Source: Xylogone sp. PMI_703 (Eukaryota; Ascomycota; Leotiomycetes). Taken from it: a stretch of DNA of 64,000 bases. The translations under genes and the position numbers were made by a program. The DNA is taken from positions 5,394,001 through 5,458,000 of the forward strand of contig JAJTUQ010000003.1 of assembly GCA_021399445.1 (NCBI GenBank), given 5' to 3'. The notes beneath the pieces were generated by a model, which made no database searches, was not told the DNA's origin, and was given only the letters and a program-made list of their open reading frames with translations. Of this stretch, positions 11,305 through 22,179 are shown one piece after another. Each line of letters begins with the position of its first letter. Position 1 is the stretch's first letter.

Positions 11305-11578
11305 AGATCCAACTTATAGTATAGCGAAGATTTCATAACCATATATAAGAGTTCTGGTTCAAGTATTATGAGCTAATTAGAACCGGGCATTGATCAAAGA
11401 TGATGTTGCAACGTGATCATATAGCCAAGGTACGTTTGACCCTAAACTCCACTATCCCTCCAAAAAGAGTGGACAAGCATCCAAACTCTCTTTGCAAATA
11501 TTCCAACCGCAAGCTTGTTTCTCGCGGCCTTATGAAGCTTTTAATTGGTTACAGTATAGACGGCTCTTACTTTATATA
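11305..11578. other. Spacer between convergent genes
   Basis: Short region between the PD-(D/E)XK-like remnant and the SnoaL-like gene. No feature is recognised beyond presumed 3' ends. Confidence 0.4.
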
Positions 11579-12417
11579 CTATATTTTCACTTCCTCCCCT
11601 TCCACCCATTCTTTACACTGCCAGTATAACTCATCATGCGCCTTTCCGCAAGTACTTTCACCCTCCCTCCGATGACCCGGCATATCAAGCTTAACCTTAA
11701 CCCCCATAACGCTCTCCTGGCAATAAGCCAAATACCTATACCCAACCGGGTATCCCTTCAGCCTCTCATCATCCAACTTAGGCACTTTCCTTGGATCTAC
11801 AGGAATAAGCTTGTCTTTCTCATACCAATGCCTGACAAAGCGTGCACCCCAATCCCCGGTCTCAGGGTGCTTATCCCAGAAGAAGCAAAAGCGGCAATCG
11901 GATTCCGCATCAACTTCTACGCCGTTAAGATCAAAGCGCTGAGTGATTGTGGCTTTCATTTTTGTTACGGCACGTGTAGCAGAAAGGTTAATATCAGTCG
12001 TGCTGCCGTGGACTCGGTGCATGATCCAAGCACCGTTGTCCATTCCCCGTTGGGACGCAGCGATGAAGTCCCGGAAGTGCGTTCTCCCAGTCCACGTTGT
12101 GTAGATGTATGCATCAGAATGGAAGATTGAGGCGAGATTTTCCCATTCAGAGGAATCACTATTGAGTTAATATCAGCTTGACCACAAACATAAGCACCTT
12201 CAGCTTCGAGTACTTAGCTATTCAACTATAATGTAGAAAGCTCTTGTGTATTACTTTCAGTGATCTGTAAGGGAGGCAGATACACGTACCGATAACATGG
12301 CCATCCCTCAGCCAGCTCTCTGAGCTTGTACCTCTCCAAGGCTAAGTTCTCTGGGCCATTATTCCTTACTGCATTATTTGGACGTGAGCCCTCCGGGAGT
12401 GAATGTAGGTCAACCAT
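11579..12417 (-). CDS. SnoaL-like (NTF2-fold) protein
   Basis: Two exons, 12417-12290 and 12158-11579, encode 235 residues. The 131-base intron (12289-12159) has a GTACGT donor and AATAG acceptor, and splicing rejoins [17 protein letters not shown]. The protein shows the signature of fungal SnoaL-like proteins: an initial helix, an [11 protein letters not shown] strand and a segment reading [10 protein letters not shown]. Then come an acidic CRFCFFWDK strand and a tail with [14 protein letters not shown]. The NTF2-like fold forms a small-molecule pocket, and members act as isomerases, cyclases, hydratases or dehydratases, often in catabolic or secondary metabolism clusters. No catalytic assignment can be made. 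An NmrA-like reductase and a P450 lie in the next 5 kb, which suggests shared small-molecule metabolism. Confidence 0.8.
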
Positions 12418-13544
12418 GACTCTATTTCTGATCGAGCTTCTTAATTTTGTCTATGCCTTCTATTTTCAGTTCCAACAAATAATCTGGCAGCCACCTCGTC
12501 TTTGACTTCTAGTCTTCTGATCTTGGATCGGTGATAACTGTATAATTTATATCATATATGGCTTTCCTTCTTCAGCAACTGCGGACTTTGCGGATACAGC
12601 GGATAACGGTAGAAATGACCAGCATCTTGCGGCAGCCGACCTAGATGCCTCTAAATACCGGCAAAAGATAAAACCGGATGATGTAAACATAGCTGGTTAA
12701 GCTTCGAGATTTCAGCCGAACTATTGCCGTGCGCGATATAATTTACGCTTTGGCCCTTGTGTCGATTGAACAGACAGTTATGTTGTAGGATAGCATTATG
12801 CATAGTAAACATAAATAAGTCTATGAATTCGGCAGGTTCGCATCATTACATCCTACTGTTGAACGCCAATAGACGGTTTCTGAGAGCAGGAACCGCAGGA
12901 GTTAAAATTTTATCCTTACACTGGGCGGGGTGAAACGCGAAGAGTAAGTCCTGCTAGTCAGGTAGACAGAGATACAGTGCGATCTCTCGTAACCTCATTT
13001 GAATTTGCATGGCCCGTTTATGAACGAGGCAATATTCAATCTTTCAAAGATCCCCAGAGCTAAGGCTCATTGAATTGCACAGTAGTTATCGTGACTAATT
13101 TTATAAACGCGATTATTGTTAGGCAAGAACGGAGAATAATAAGTTGATCGGTACAAAGAGGCACAGCAAATACCTAGTGATACTGCCAATTCAAACCAGC
13201 TCTTCTCAAGCTGTGTTACGATGGAGATATCTTTTAAGTCCGACTCATCTCCTTTTCCTAAATATTTGTCCTGACAAACGCCCTCGGACATTTGAACTAT
13301 CTCCATGCCTGTCAGCTGGGGCCGCTTCTTGCTGTTTCTTCTTCTTAGCTGATTTATGCATCTTCAACGCAAGAAGTAGCAGTGTGGTAGGCGAGATAAA
13401 TACGAGTGGAGGTTAGCGCTTGAACTTCAGGGAATTTTCAGTCGCCTATCTACGTAATAGGCCAGCCACCATATGGAGGAATGTATCATTCCATTCGTTT
13501 CAATTGATCGGAGACGGCGCAACTCTTAGGGACAATGCGATCAG
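12418..13544. other. Intergenic between divergent SnoaL-like and NmrA-like genes
   Basis: About 1.2 kb that should hold both promoters. A Lys-rich minus-strand frame around 13220-13420 was examined but has no domain or good start context. No RNA gene or repeat is recognised. Confidence 0.4.
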
Positions 13545-13552
13545 TATATATA
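13545..13552 (+). promoter_or_regulatory. TATA-like box of the NmrA-like gene
   Basis: TATATATA lies about 115 bases before the ATG at 13667, a usual distance for a fungal core promoter with a 50-90 base leader. Confidence 0.35.
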
Positions 13553-13666
13553 CCTCAAGACAAAGACTTCATCACCCTCCATGCCCACTTGAGCCAACAA
13601 GGATATTCTCACTCAATAATCTAGCGCTACAGGAAACTCTAATCCACACTACTCCGAGGGAAAAAA

Positions 13667-14707
13667 ATGGCCAAAAATTACATTGAGAACGTTGCGATAG
13701 TTGGGGTAAGAGCAGACAATGCATACTAATCTTCGTCACATTCCACCTATATATATCTAACCTTGAATCAGGCAAGTGGAAACGTTGGTAAACATATCGT
13801 GGAACATCTGCTGAAGACCGGCAAACACAAAGTGACAGCTATCACGCGAGAGGACAGTACCAACGAGATTCCGGATGGCGTGATCGTCAAGAAGGTCAAC
13901 TACAGCAACCAGCAATCGCTGGTAGACGCTCTTCAAGGTCAAGATGCTCTAATCATCACCATGAGCGTATTCGCACCACCAGAGACTCAAACCAAGCTCA
14001 TCGACGCTGCAGCCGCAGCAGATGTTCCGTGGGTTCTCCCAAATGAGTTTGGCAGTGATCCTTTCAATGCCGAAATAAACAGAGATAGTATCCTCGGCAA
14101 CGTCAAGGCCAAATATCGCGAACACATTGAAGAGCTTGGCAAGAGCTCCTGGATTGCACTCGTATGTAGCTTTTGGTACGAGTTCTCTCTGGCTGGTGGC
14201 CCATATCGTTATGGCTTTGATTTCAAAAACAAGACACTCACATTGTTTGACAATGGCGACGTCAAGATCAATACTAGCACGTGGCCACAATGTGGCCGAG
14301 CCATTGCCAGCCTTTTGTCCCTAAAGGTCGCTCCAGACAACGAGAACGATAAATCCCCTTCTCTAGCCGATTTCAAGAACAAGCCGGTATATATTTCGTC
14401 GTTCACAATTAGCCAGAAAGACATGTTCGACTCTGTTCTCCGTGTTACGGGCGATGAAGCAAAGGACTGGAAAGTCACCTCAGTCCCTGTAAAGGAGTAT
14501 TACCAGGAGGGGGTTGAAGAGTTCAAGGCTGGTGACCGAACTGGCTTCGCGAAGTTACTGTACAGCAGGGCGTTCTTCCCAGAGTCGAGCGGTAACTATG
14601 GTGCAATTAGGGGACTGCACAATGATATTCTGGGCTTGCCAAAGGATGACATAGATGAGTATACCAAAGTTGCGTTAAAGATTGTGGAGTCGGGTGCGGT
14701 GTACTAG
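13667..14707 (+). CDS. NmrA-like / isoflavone-reductase-like NAD(P)-binding protein
   Basis: Two exons, 13667-13705 and 13772-14707, encode 324 residues. The 66-base intron has a GTAAGA donor and a TCAG acceptor and splits the dinucleotide-binding motif. Splicing gives VAIVGASGNVGKHI, a GxxGxxG Rossmann motif at residues 13-19. Further family marks are PNEFGSDPF and an internal WYEFSLAGGPYRYGFDF. The family includes NmrA, which senses redox state and binds GATA factors, and real reductases of the isoflavone or pinoresinol type. Fungal proteins of this sequence type are often annotated CipA-like. Enzyme or sensor cannot be decided. It is a cytosolic protein, with no signal peptide seen. It lies between a SnoaL-like gene and a P450 gene. 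Confidence 0.85.
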
Positions 14708-15027
14708 AGTCCGGATTCGAGAAACTTGGGTCTGCAGGCTATCAATAACAAATTCAATTTCAGGACGATCGCTACACTTTCTATTACGTCTTATTCAGTA
14801 TGCCCCATGAAAACATTTTCCAAATAAGGTCGAGAATGTTGAAACCACTCTTTACTCGTAGGCCTGATGAGCGTGCTCTTCATCGTGGTTTAGTATACGA
14901 ATCTGCTTGTTAATAACCCCAGAAAGCGAGAATCTTTTAGCAGTTAGACTCAATTAAAATAATTTATTTGACAAATATATCTATATAATTAATAAATAGA
15001 AGCGTAATTTAATGTGAATTCTTTTCT
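14708..15027. other. Spacer between convergent NmrA-like and P450 genes
   Basis: AT-rich 320-base spacer with presumed 3' ends of both genes. Nothing else is recognised. Confidence 0.5.
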
Positions 15028-17066
15028 CTATTTTCTCGGAGTAACTTGAACCATTAATGGCGGTAGCGTCGTCGTGAACGTATCCAACGCATCTTCATCA
15101 AACTTCTTACCTGTCTCACCGGGCGCAAAAGTCAAGTCAAATTGTTGTGCCACACGGCTAAGTGCGATTCGCAGAGTCATATAAGCAAGATTCTTTCCAG
15201 GACACGAGTATGGCCCTATCTGAGCATTAACTGATGTACTTCATTTATCAGATGTGTAGGGGAATATTGAAACTTACCAAGAGAAAAAGGGAAATAAGGG
15301 GTACCTTCCGTTTCCATCTCTTTCTTACGTTCACCATATCTCTCTGGAATGAATGCAAGCGGCTCGGTGTAGTATCGTGCATCAGTCTGAATCAATTGCG
15401 TCGGGACGAACACATTTACGTCTCCAGGAATGAATATCTCATCAACTTGAATTCCTTTTGCGGGCGTGACTCTATATCCACCGACCAGTAGAGCAGGTTT
15501 GAGACGAAGAGTTTCGTTAATGATGTCATCAATATAGGTAACTTTTTTGACTTTTTCGTAAGACCAATCTCGCTCACCATCTGGCATAGCAGCATCGAGA
15601 TGCTTTTGGAGCTTTTGGAAAACGGCAGGGTACCGACAGAGATAATAAATGATTGATGTCAAGGTCGTTGCCGTTGTCTCACTTAGCGCCTATTAGCTAA
15701 AATATAGATGCCAAGTTTAAGGAGAACATACCTGCCAGCAACAATAACGACTCGAGAATCCTCATGAAGTGCAGATTCTGTTGGGGGTGCAGATATGTCT
15801 TTCTCTGTGACTGCCTTCAGAAGCCAAGAAACAATATCTTGGGGATATTGTTGAGGATCCCATTGCTAATTTTGGCAGCAAATTTAGTATTTGCCGTACC
15901 TTGTAAGAGAAGTTGTAGCTTACCTTCTTCTTTGCGTTGATCTCAGCTGCGCACCAAGAAAAGAATGCGGCGTAGCCCGCTGTTGCACCCGGTATGCGCC
16001 CAAGGATATTCAGGAACCAGGGGACATTGCCAAGGACGCTAAGTACTTCAACGTGGTCACGTATTCCTTCGATAGCGACATGTGCTGCGCCGCTCTCCAG
16101 ACATCCAAAATCTTTCCCAAAGCCAACTTCACCCATCACATCGAAGGAGAGAAACATTGACCAGTCTGTTCCATCAAACGGTTTGGATGAAGTGGCATGC
16201 GCAGACAGTTGTCGGATGAGAATTTCGACCCTATCTTTGATTCTGGGTTCATATGTGTTGAGTGCTGCCACGAATTAATAGGGTCGTGGAAATTTGTTGG
16301 AAGGGAACGTGCCTTTAATCGCGAAGCCTCTGTCCCAAGCTTTACGGCGGCGGCGATGTTCATTAACATCTCTTGTCCCATGAACAGAGCACTTTTTACC
16401 ATCAGTGGAGACTTGTGTGTACCATGTTGATTTTCGACATTCCGACTGTGGGCCATAAATCAGAGGTAGAGCGGATTTTCGAACAATGCAAACTTCTCGG
16501 GGACCTAATAAGATCTCATTAGTGAAACCCCAGGACAAATTATTTACATGACCACGAGAAACTTACCTGTACGGACAAAGTCCCCATACTTTTCATGCAT
16601 CTTAGCCACCTCCTTGTAGTATCTAAAGACTTGTATTAAATTCTATCCGAGCTGGAGGAGAGAATGTACGCGATACTAACTGTATGTTTTTGGAGACTTT
16701 CCAGACGGTGTAGAATCGAGTGAGCTTTGAGCCAAGCGGTCCAGGAAATGAGCGAAGACGATGGAATAGCAGGCGATAGACTCCAATACTGATCAGAAGT
16801 CCTGAAGAGAAGGCAGTCGCAACTGACGCTGTTCTGGCCAAAGCCTGGATGGCCGTGAAACTCTCAATGGATCCATATGTGATACCAAAGCCAATTGTAG
16901 CGGTAAGGAACAAAACCAAGAATTCGTATATATAATTATCAACCTCGACATTTCGAACGACCGTGAGATGGAACAGCGCTCCAAATCCGGCGGCCGAAGC
17001 GATTGATGTCGCGAAGTCAGCCTCCAGAAGGGACTGCAAGCCCCGGGATGATGGGGCCGACATCAT
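15028..17066 (-). CDS. Cytochrome P450 monooxygenase with multi-pass N-terminus
   Basis: Seven exons: 17066-16681, 16622-16567, 16504-16313, 16264-15924, 15865-15732, 15681-15278 and 15215-15028, giving 566 residues. The N-terminal 110 residues contain three hydrophobic segments (residues about 20-37, 45-67, 78-98) before FPGPLGSK, so it is an ER-membrane enzyme with a longer anchor than usual. The I helix reads AGSETTATTL, the K helix INETLRLKP (ExxR), and the heme loop FSLGPYSCPG with C509 as the iron ligand. Phases match at every junction. The third intron (16312-16265) needs a GC donor (AAAG|GCACGT), since no GT donor gives the right frame. The substrate is unknown; fungal P450s with this anchor act in secondary metabolism or aromatic breakdown. 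The SnoaL-like and NmrA-like neighbours fit such a small pathway. Confidence 0.88.
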
Positions 17067-18022
17067 GCTGAGTTTGGGAAATTCACTTTTTCATGTATGA
17101 AGGGATTTCATTGCTCGTAAAAGTCCGGTAAAGCTTGATTTATTTAAGTAGCTATCGGCAGGTGGCCCACATACACGTAAATATGTACCCATATCCGAAC
17201 TAGGCAATTGACGAGCAACAGATGGAACTCCCGAACCCACTGGTCCCTCAATGTGAATATTGGTTCGGGTGTGAGGGAGTATTTGGTTGGAAACTACTAC
17301 CTAGGGGTAGTCGGCTGTAATGAGTTCGGGCTGCATGCGGTGCTACCAACCTTCTGGATAACAAAGAAACCCTGCAATCGAAACCAAGACATTGTGACAT
17401 TTACCAATAACCATCAGGCTTTAGATCGGAGGAGCTTCCCAACAAATCCAACAAGCATCGCCTGGTTAAAGTGGAGGAGGGTGTAATAAATTGGGAGATG
17501 GATAGAATAGATACCACACGTCCGACGAACTGCGTCGAATAGATAGAGTGAAGCTATCATTATTCTCATGGTCATAGGTGGAGGATCTCCGATCGCAGGA
17601 CAATACTTCGATATAACTTCATTTGTCAGCAGCTACGACCATATGCAACCGCAAAAGACAAACGAGTCTTACCTCACATTATATTACTGATCGCTATTCT
17701 TAAATGTTTCATCATATTTCGGTTCCAAATAGAGCTGCGAAAAGCTTTGGGACATGATAGAGATCTGTAACCAACAAAGCTTGGCTGGTTGGTAAGCAGT
17801 ACTAAGATTGGTGCGGGGAACGGGTGGTCCCTCTCCGCGCCCGGCCCTGTGGCGTATGAAGGGGGCAGTAATATGTATCACCCTTAAAAACATCTCCACG
17901 CGCTTAAAACGAATTTTGGGAAATAACTCTCTAACCACGCATTGTATAGCTTTAAGAACCGTGTTATTCAACTAAATGACCCTTTCTTGCCTAGATAGAG
18001 ATCCTTTTAAGCCAAATAAGTA
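17067..18022. other. Intergenic, P450 upstream region
   Basis: Holds the P450 promoter. Open frames at 17208-17486 (+) and 17684-17971 (-) have no motif or splice partner. A GC-rich patch at about 17810-17865 stands out from its AT-rich surroundings. Confidence 0.4.
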
Positions 18023-18340
18023 TTACTCTTCTTCTTTTAGGTGACTATTGGACTCAGTAAATTTGAGGTTGCGTTCCATTAACGACAACAATTGAACCAC
18101 AAGACCTCTGACCCCATCGCTGTACTCGAGCTTTTTGTCGAGCGTGCCATTGCTGCTAGTGAAGACTCCAATATTTGATGCACAAATGTAGAAGCGTTGT
18201 CGCAGGAGCTCCACTCGATCCCGAGCATCCTGTGACCGTTGCGGCTGCTTAGCACATCTTAAAAAGAGATCCTGGCAAGAGTCGCCTATATCCGAAATCT
18301 TCAGTTTGTCGCGCTTTATAGGAGCTACTAATATCGCCAT
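18023..18340 (-). pseudogene. N-terminal helical-domain fragment of a fungal NLR/S8-type protein
   Basis: A 105-residue frame with an ATG at 18340. Its core, LFLRCAK followed by QRFYICASNIGVF and a TLDKKLEYSDGV segment, resembles the F-x-x-W-A-x-x-I/L-G-x-F...S-L-D-x-R-L motif. That motif opens many fungal multidomain proteins, including those with subtilisin-like, NACHT or zinc-finger domains. Here the frame stops after the first helices, with nothing recognisable further downstream on the same strand. It probably represents a broken-off N-terminus. The pieces described at 18618-19810 run in the opposite direction, so a rearrangement has likely occurred. The assignment rests on remembered motif shape only. 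Confidence 0.4.
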
Positions 18341-18617
18341 GAGTGACTATGCTCGACCACTGGGCCTCAACGTTCATGGCCGGGAGCAGATTAAGGTGTC
18401 GCAGACTGATACCGCGGGGCTATACGCCCGGCCTCGCAGCTGATCATCGGCCGTTCATCTCCTACTGCTGTGTATGAGTAGTTAAAAGAAGCGTGGGCTG
18501 TCACCCGGCTGGCCTGATCTGGCACCTGTCCTTCCTGTTTGCTGAACCTGATCACGAAGACTTTCTTAAAGTATTGTTGCCACAGGTTAGATCCTCTGAA
18601 ATCTTAGTCCCTCGGTT

Positions 18618-19810
18618 TTGCTATACAAGTTCCCGATAATTGTGATAGCATGCCTCAGCTCGACAGAAAGTCTTGTGCTTCAGGCACTGGTTGACCTACG
18701 GCAGAGAGGTTGCACCTCTCATAGCCAAGTCGGTTTCCCGCGATCGCAAGGCCGTCACCAGCTGGAAAGTCTTGAATTCATTGGAGATCTTGACTATTGA
18801 GCTCAGTCAACTGTTCTTTTACCAGAAGGAAGGTCAAAATCTCTCAAACGAAAACTACGATGGCCTCCGGAGCGAATTGAATACCGTGCTAAGCTTGATC
18901 AATGGATGGGTGGACAAGAAGACACTGTCGACCGGTTGCGAGACCCGAGACCTTGGAGCAGGCTGACGAGGTTGGTCTTATTGTCTTTCTGTCTCTGGAA
19001 AGTGATAATGAGTACTTACTTCCCTGTCAAGACCTCGGAAAACTTGACAACTAAGGGACGACATTCGATGCTCGGGCATCAGCTGCTCGAAGCTCTCGTC
19101 AGCCAGGCTGTAGAGGATGGGGACTCTATAGACCCGTCCCTATTATTGCATATTCCACGACGTGAAGAAGACTTAGTGCAAACCGAGAAAGCAGTGACGG
19201 ATATCAACGAAGGCAATTTTGAATGTCGCAAGACGGCAAAGCAACTGCATCAGGACGATGAGAGCCTGGTTGACGTTACCTACCATGCGAAGCCCAAGGT
19301 AGACAAGTTTAAGTCCAAGAAGTATACCGATGCCGCCAAGAACACAGGCTTGCGCTGAGAGCTTGCTCAAAATATTGACGGCTCATGTTGCAAATTCGGA
19401 ATGCGCACATAAACCTCACTTCATCAAGCTTCCAATTTGCAATCCGGTCCCTTGTGCAAACGTGCACAAGGGCTTTCAGCACAAAGCATTCGTGTCCAGT
19501 TGCAAGAACAAAGACGAATGGCAGGAAACAATTTGCGACGTCGTCTCTGAGTTGTAAGTCCCGCCAACTTCATTTCCCAGCTGACGACCGAGGACATTAA
19601 TGAGGACTCAACAATCTTTCAGATCATCACCCAGAGATAGCAATCTCAAAAGCATCTAAAATGCCTGCAAAACCATCGAGCAGCGGTTCAAGAACCGTCG
19701 CAAGCTTAACATTGATCATCTACCAGTCTCGAAAGATAACCGAATTCGCGTTGCAGTGCTAGACACTAGCGTGCACGATAAAAGCAATCTTCTGGTAGAG
19801 AATGAACTGA
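18618..19810 (+). pseudogene. Decayed subtilisin-like (S8) fungal multidomain protein
   Basis: Several plus-strand frames follow each other in different phases. One (18906-19358) carries an acidic helical stretch. The next (from about 19355) reads ESLLKILTAHV then FVSSCKNKDEWQETICDVV, resembling the Cys/Trp-containing linker module of fungal S8-containing proteins. The last (about 19672-19803) reads IRVAVLDTSVH, which looks like the strand and catalytic-Asp box (VAVLDTGxxxxH) of subtilisins, with Ser in place of the usual Gly. The shift at about 19350 (AAGAACACAGGCTTGCGCTGA) breaks the frame, and no His or Ser catalytic box follows before the kinase gene at 19907. This looks like a truncated, frameshifted gene. 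The S8 call is moderate to low in confidence. Confidence 0.4.
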
Positions 19811-19906
19811 GATATTTACTAACCTTCTCTTCTAAATTCCTGAGCCCAAACTCCTTGCACTTGTTCATCGTACCTTAAGCGATTCCCTAAGCAACCATTA
19901 TCCATC

Positions 19907-21058
19907 ATGGGTACGCCGGCCGAGCACCTACCTGGGTTCATCTCCGAAGACGCCATCAATAGCCTCCTAGTTGCCGTTGGCTTGCCCAAAGCGACCAAAA
20001 TTGTCTCTCCCAAAGTGACTGCGCAGTATCACTCGATTTACATGATCACCCTCACTCTTGATGATAAGTCGGGTTACTCTGACCTAATTCTCCGAGTTTC
20101 AGGCCAGCACCTACCGCGCATTAAGACCGAGAATGAAGTTGGTGTAATGTCGTGGATAGCCAAGAACACTACAATACCCATTCCAAACATCATAGCGTAC
20201 GATTGCACGGTGGACAACCCGATTTCTCACGAATACACATTACTGTCTCGGGTTGAAGGTGTTACTCTAAGTGAAATCTACCAGACGTTAAACGATCAGC
20301 AAATCAGCCAGATTCTTGACCAGCTAATCGACTTCCTCTTACAACTACACGCGCATGAGTGGGATGCAATAGGTGGACTGACTGTTGACAAGAACGGAGA
20401 TATCACAGTTGGGAAGGTGCTGGACGAGACGTTTTGGCAGGTTCCTGACATTGAGAAGCTGTGGCCCAGAGGCGAGACGGTGACAACTTTGAACATCGGA
20501 GGACCCTACTCAACCTATGTTGAATACATATCCGCCCAAATTCGACAGTACATCTATCTAATTCAGATTCACAAAAAGCTTGCCTTCATGCAGGACACCA
20601 TTCCACGACTCGAAGTATTTTTGACTGCCCTTCCTAAATACTCCGATGAACTCAACAATGCTAAGCTGCGACTCGCGCACAAAGATTTACACTTTGCCAA
20701 CATGCTCTACGATGTCAAATCAAACAGAATCACGGGCATTCTTGACTGGGAATTCTCAGGAGTCGTGCCATTTACAAAATGGAACCCAAGGAGATCGTTT
20801 CTATGGAATGGGCAGGATAACAAAGAATCTGGAGAAGAGAAGCAGCGCCTACTTGAGTTGTTTACCCAACGCTGTAAAGAGAGAGGGGTTACGATACTGG
20901 AAGACGCAGCCTTCTCTTCGCCGTTACAGGAGAGCATGCAGAAAGTGGCAGATTTCCTACGTGCCATTGTGGAGGTCGCTCCAAGGGATCAGAGGAAAGA
21001 TCTTGTGCCAAGCTGGAGGGCTACAGTGCTTGAGAATATTGCTCGTTTTAACATCTAG
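19907..21058 (+). CDS. APH-family phosphotransferase-like protein
   Basis: A single exon of 383 residues. The protein-kinase-like fold is visible as an N-lobe with nucleotide-binding strands and ENEVGVMSWI. A hinge YTLLSRVEGVTL follows, then the catalytic loop AHKDLHFANML (D260), and ITGILDWEFSGVVPF with metal-binding D280. These are the Brenner-type motifs of APH/choline-kinase-like enzymes. Fungi contain many such paralogues; resistance to antibiotics is not implied, and the substrates are mostly unknown. No signal peptide is seen, so it is probably cytosolic. It lies directly after the decayed S8-like gene. It differs from the truncated APH fragment at 7571, which carries HTDLAPRN instead of HKDLHFAN. 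Confidence 0.88.
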   Translation: MGTPAEHLPGFISEDAINSLLVAVGLPKATKIVSPKVTAQYHSIYMITLTLDDKSGYSDLILRVSGQHLPRIKTENEVGVMSWIAKNTTIPIPNIIAYDCTVDNPISHEYTLLSRVEGVTLSEIYQTLNDQQISQILDQLIDFLLQLHAHEWDAIGGLTVDKNGDITVGKVLDETFWQVPDIEKLWPRGETVTTLNIGGPYSTYVEYISAQIRQYIYLIQIHKKLAFMQDTIPRLEVFLTALPKYSDELNNAKLRLAHKDLHFANMLYDVKSNRITGILDWEFSGVVPFTKWNPRRSFLWNGQDNKESGEEKQRLLELFTQRCKERGVTILEDAAFSSPLQESMQKVADFLRAIVEVAPRDQRKDLVPSWRATVLENIARFNI

Positions 21059-22179
21059 GCCTTTTCTGATTCAATAAACTTATGGTTGATGCTGTTTTTC
21101 CCACGTCGTGAAACATTGCTCTAGTGAAGGATCTCCCTTTGCCACGATTGTCAACTGTTGAGACCGATAATATTTTTGGTAGAGAAATCACAAATATGTA
21201 ACCAGCACTATTAACTCTATCAAGGGATCTCCAGTTGAATAAGCACCTAGTTCAGTGTTACATTATGGGGCGGGGAGTATAATTTTACCGCTAACGAAGT
21301 GCTTCTCCACAATTTACCATAAACATTAAGCTGCTTTAGAAGCTGTGGTTACAAAGCCATCAAAGAGGGGATTTCTTGAGCGTGAGAGTTCCAAGCTTAT
21401 CGTTTTATCTTTTGCGTAACCGTGAGTACTGTAAGCTGTGACATACGCAAACTTCTATTCATTCATACACTAGTAAAAAGATCCCCCAAAAAGATCTACA
21501 ATTCCTACAATGGCTTTTATCCTATCCATTCAATTTTCCAGGTGTATCGTGCGAAGTAGTTCACTTTGCTACCCGATAGCATAGTTTTTACTCTAGGTTG
21601 TGCGGTAATTGCATTATAGGACAGTTCATTCCACTGATTCTTTGCTTTGACTATGATCGGATCTTTGTTCTGGTTACTTATCAACACCACTTGTTCTTAG
21701 CTAGAAGGGTTGAATACGGGAGGCCGCACATGATTATTGGCGGCCCGAGCGCTCATAGTTGGCTAGTAGAAAGGAAAGGGGGGAGTATTAGATGCAATCC
21801 TTGAAATTACTGGTGTAGGGGAGCCGTCTCGAAATCACGCGGCCCACATGTGTAACCATACCTCTTTATTTATGTGTCTCTCATGCCCTGTTTTGCAGCA
21901 ACAGCCTTATACTCCTGCAGTCACATAATGAAAATCTCCCATCCTTCTCAACGTGATTCGTAAATCAATTTCAGCAGAGGATATAAACCAGAAGAGTAGC
22001 CACTAATCACATTATAGTGAGGCATTTATCTTATTGGCAACATTATGGCGTTTTCGAATTATAGAGAGTTTGTTTTTGAGTGTTATAGTGAGCAAAAACT
22101 TATATTGGCTATCCATCATGGTGTTCTCTATATCCACACAGCAATTCATCCCCCGGTCCAATTAACAACGTCTTTCCCT
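21059..22179. other. Intergenic between convergent APH-like and CapA-like genes
   Basis: About 1.1 kb. Short frames at 21598-21804 (+) and around 22045 (+) lack motifs; the latter overlaps the 3' part of the CapA-like gene on the other strand. No RNA gene or repeat is recognised. Confidence 0.4.

Noticed and set aside
11636..12130. 164-residue plus-strand frame
   Set aside because: It lies opposite the SnoaL-like coding exon, which has clear family motifs.
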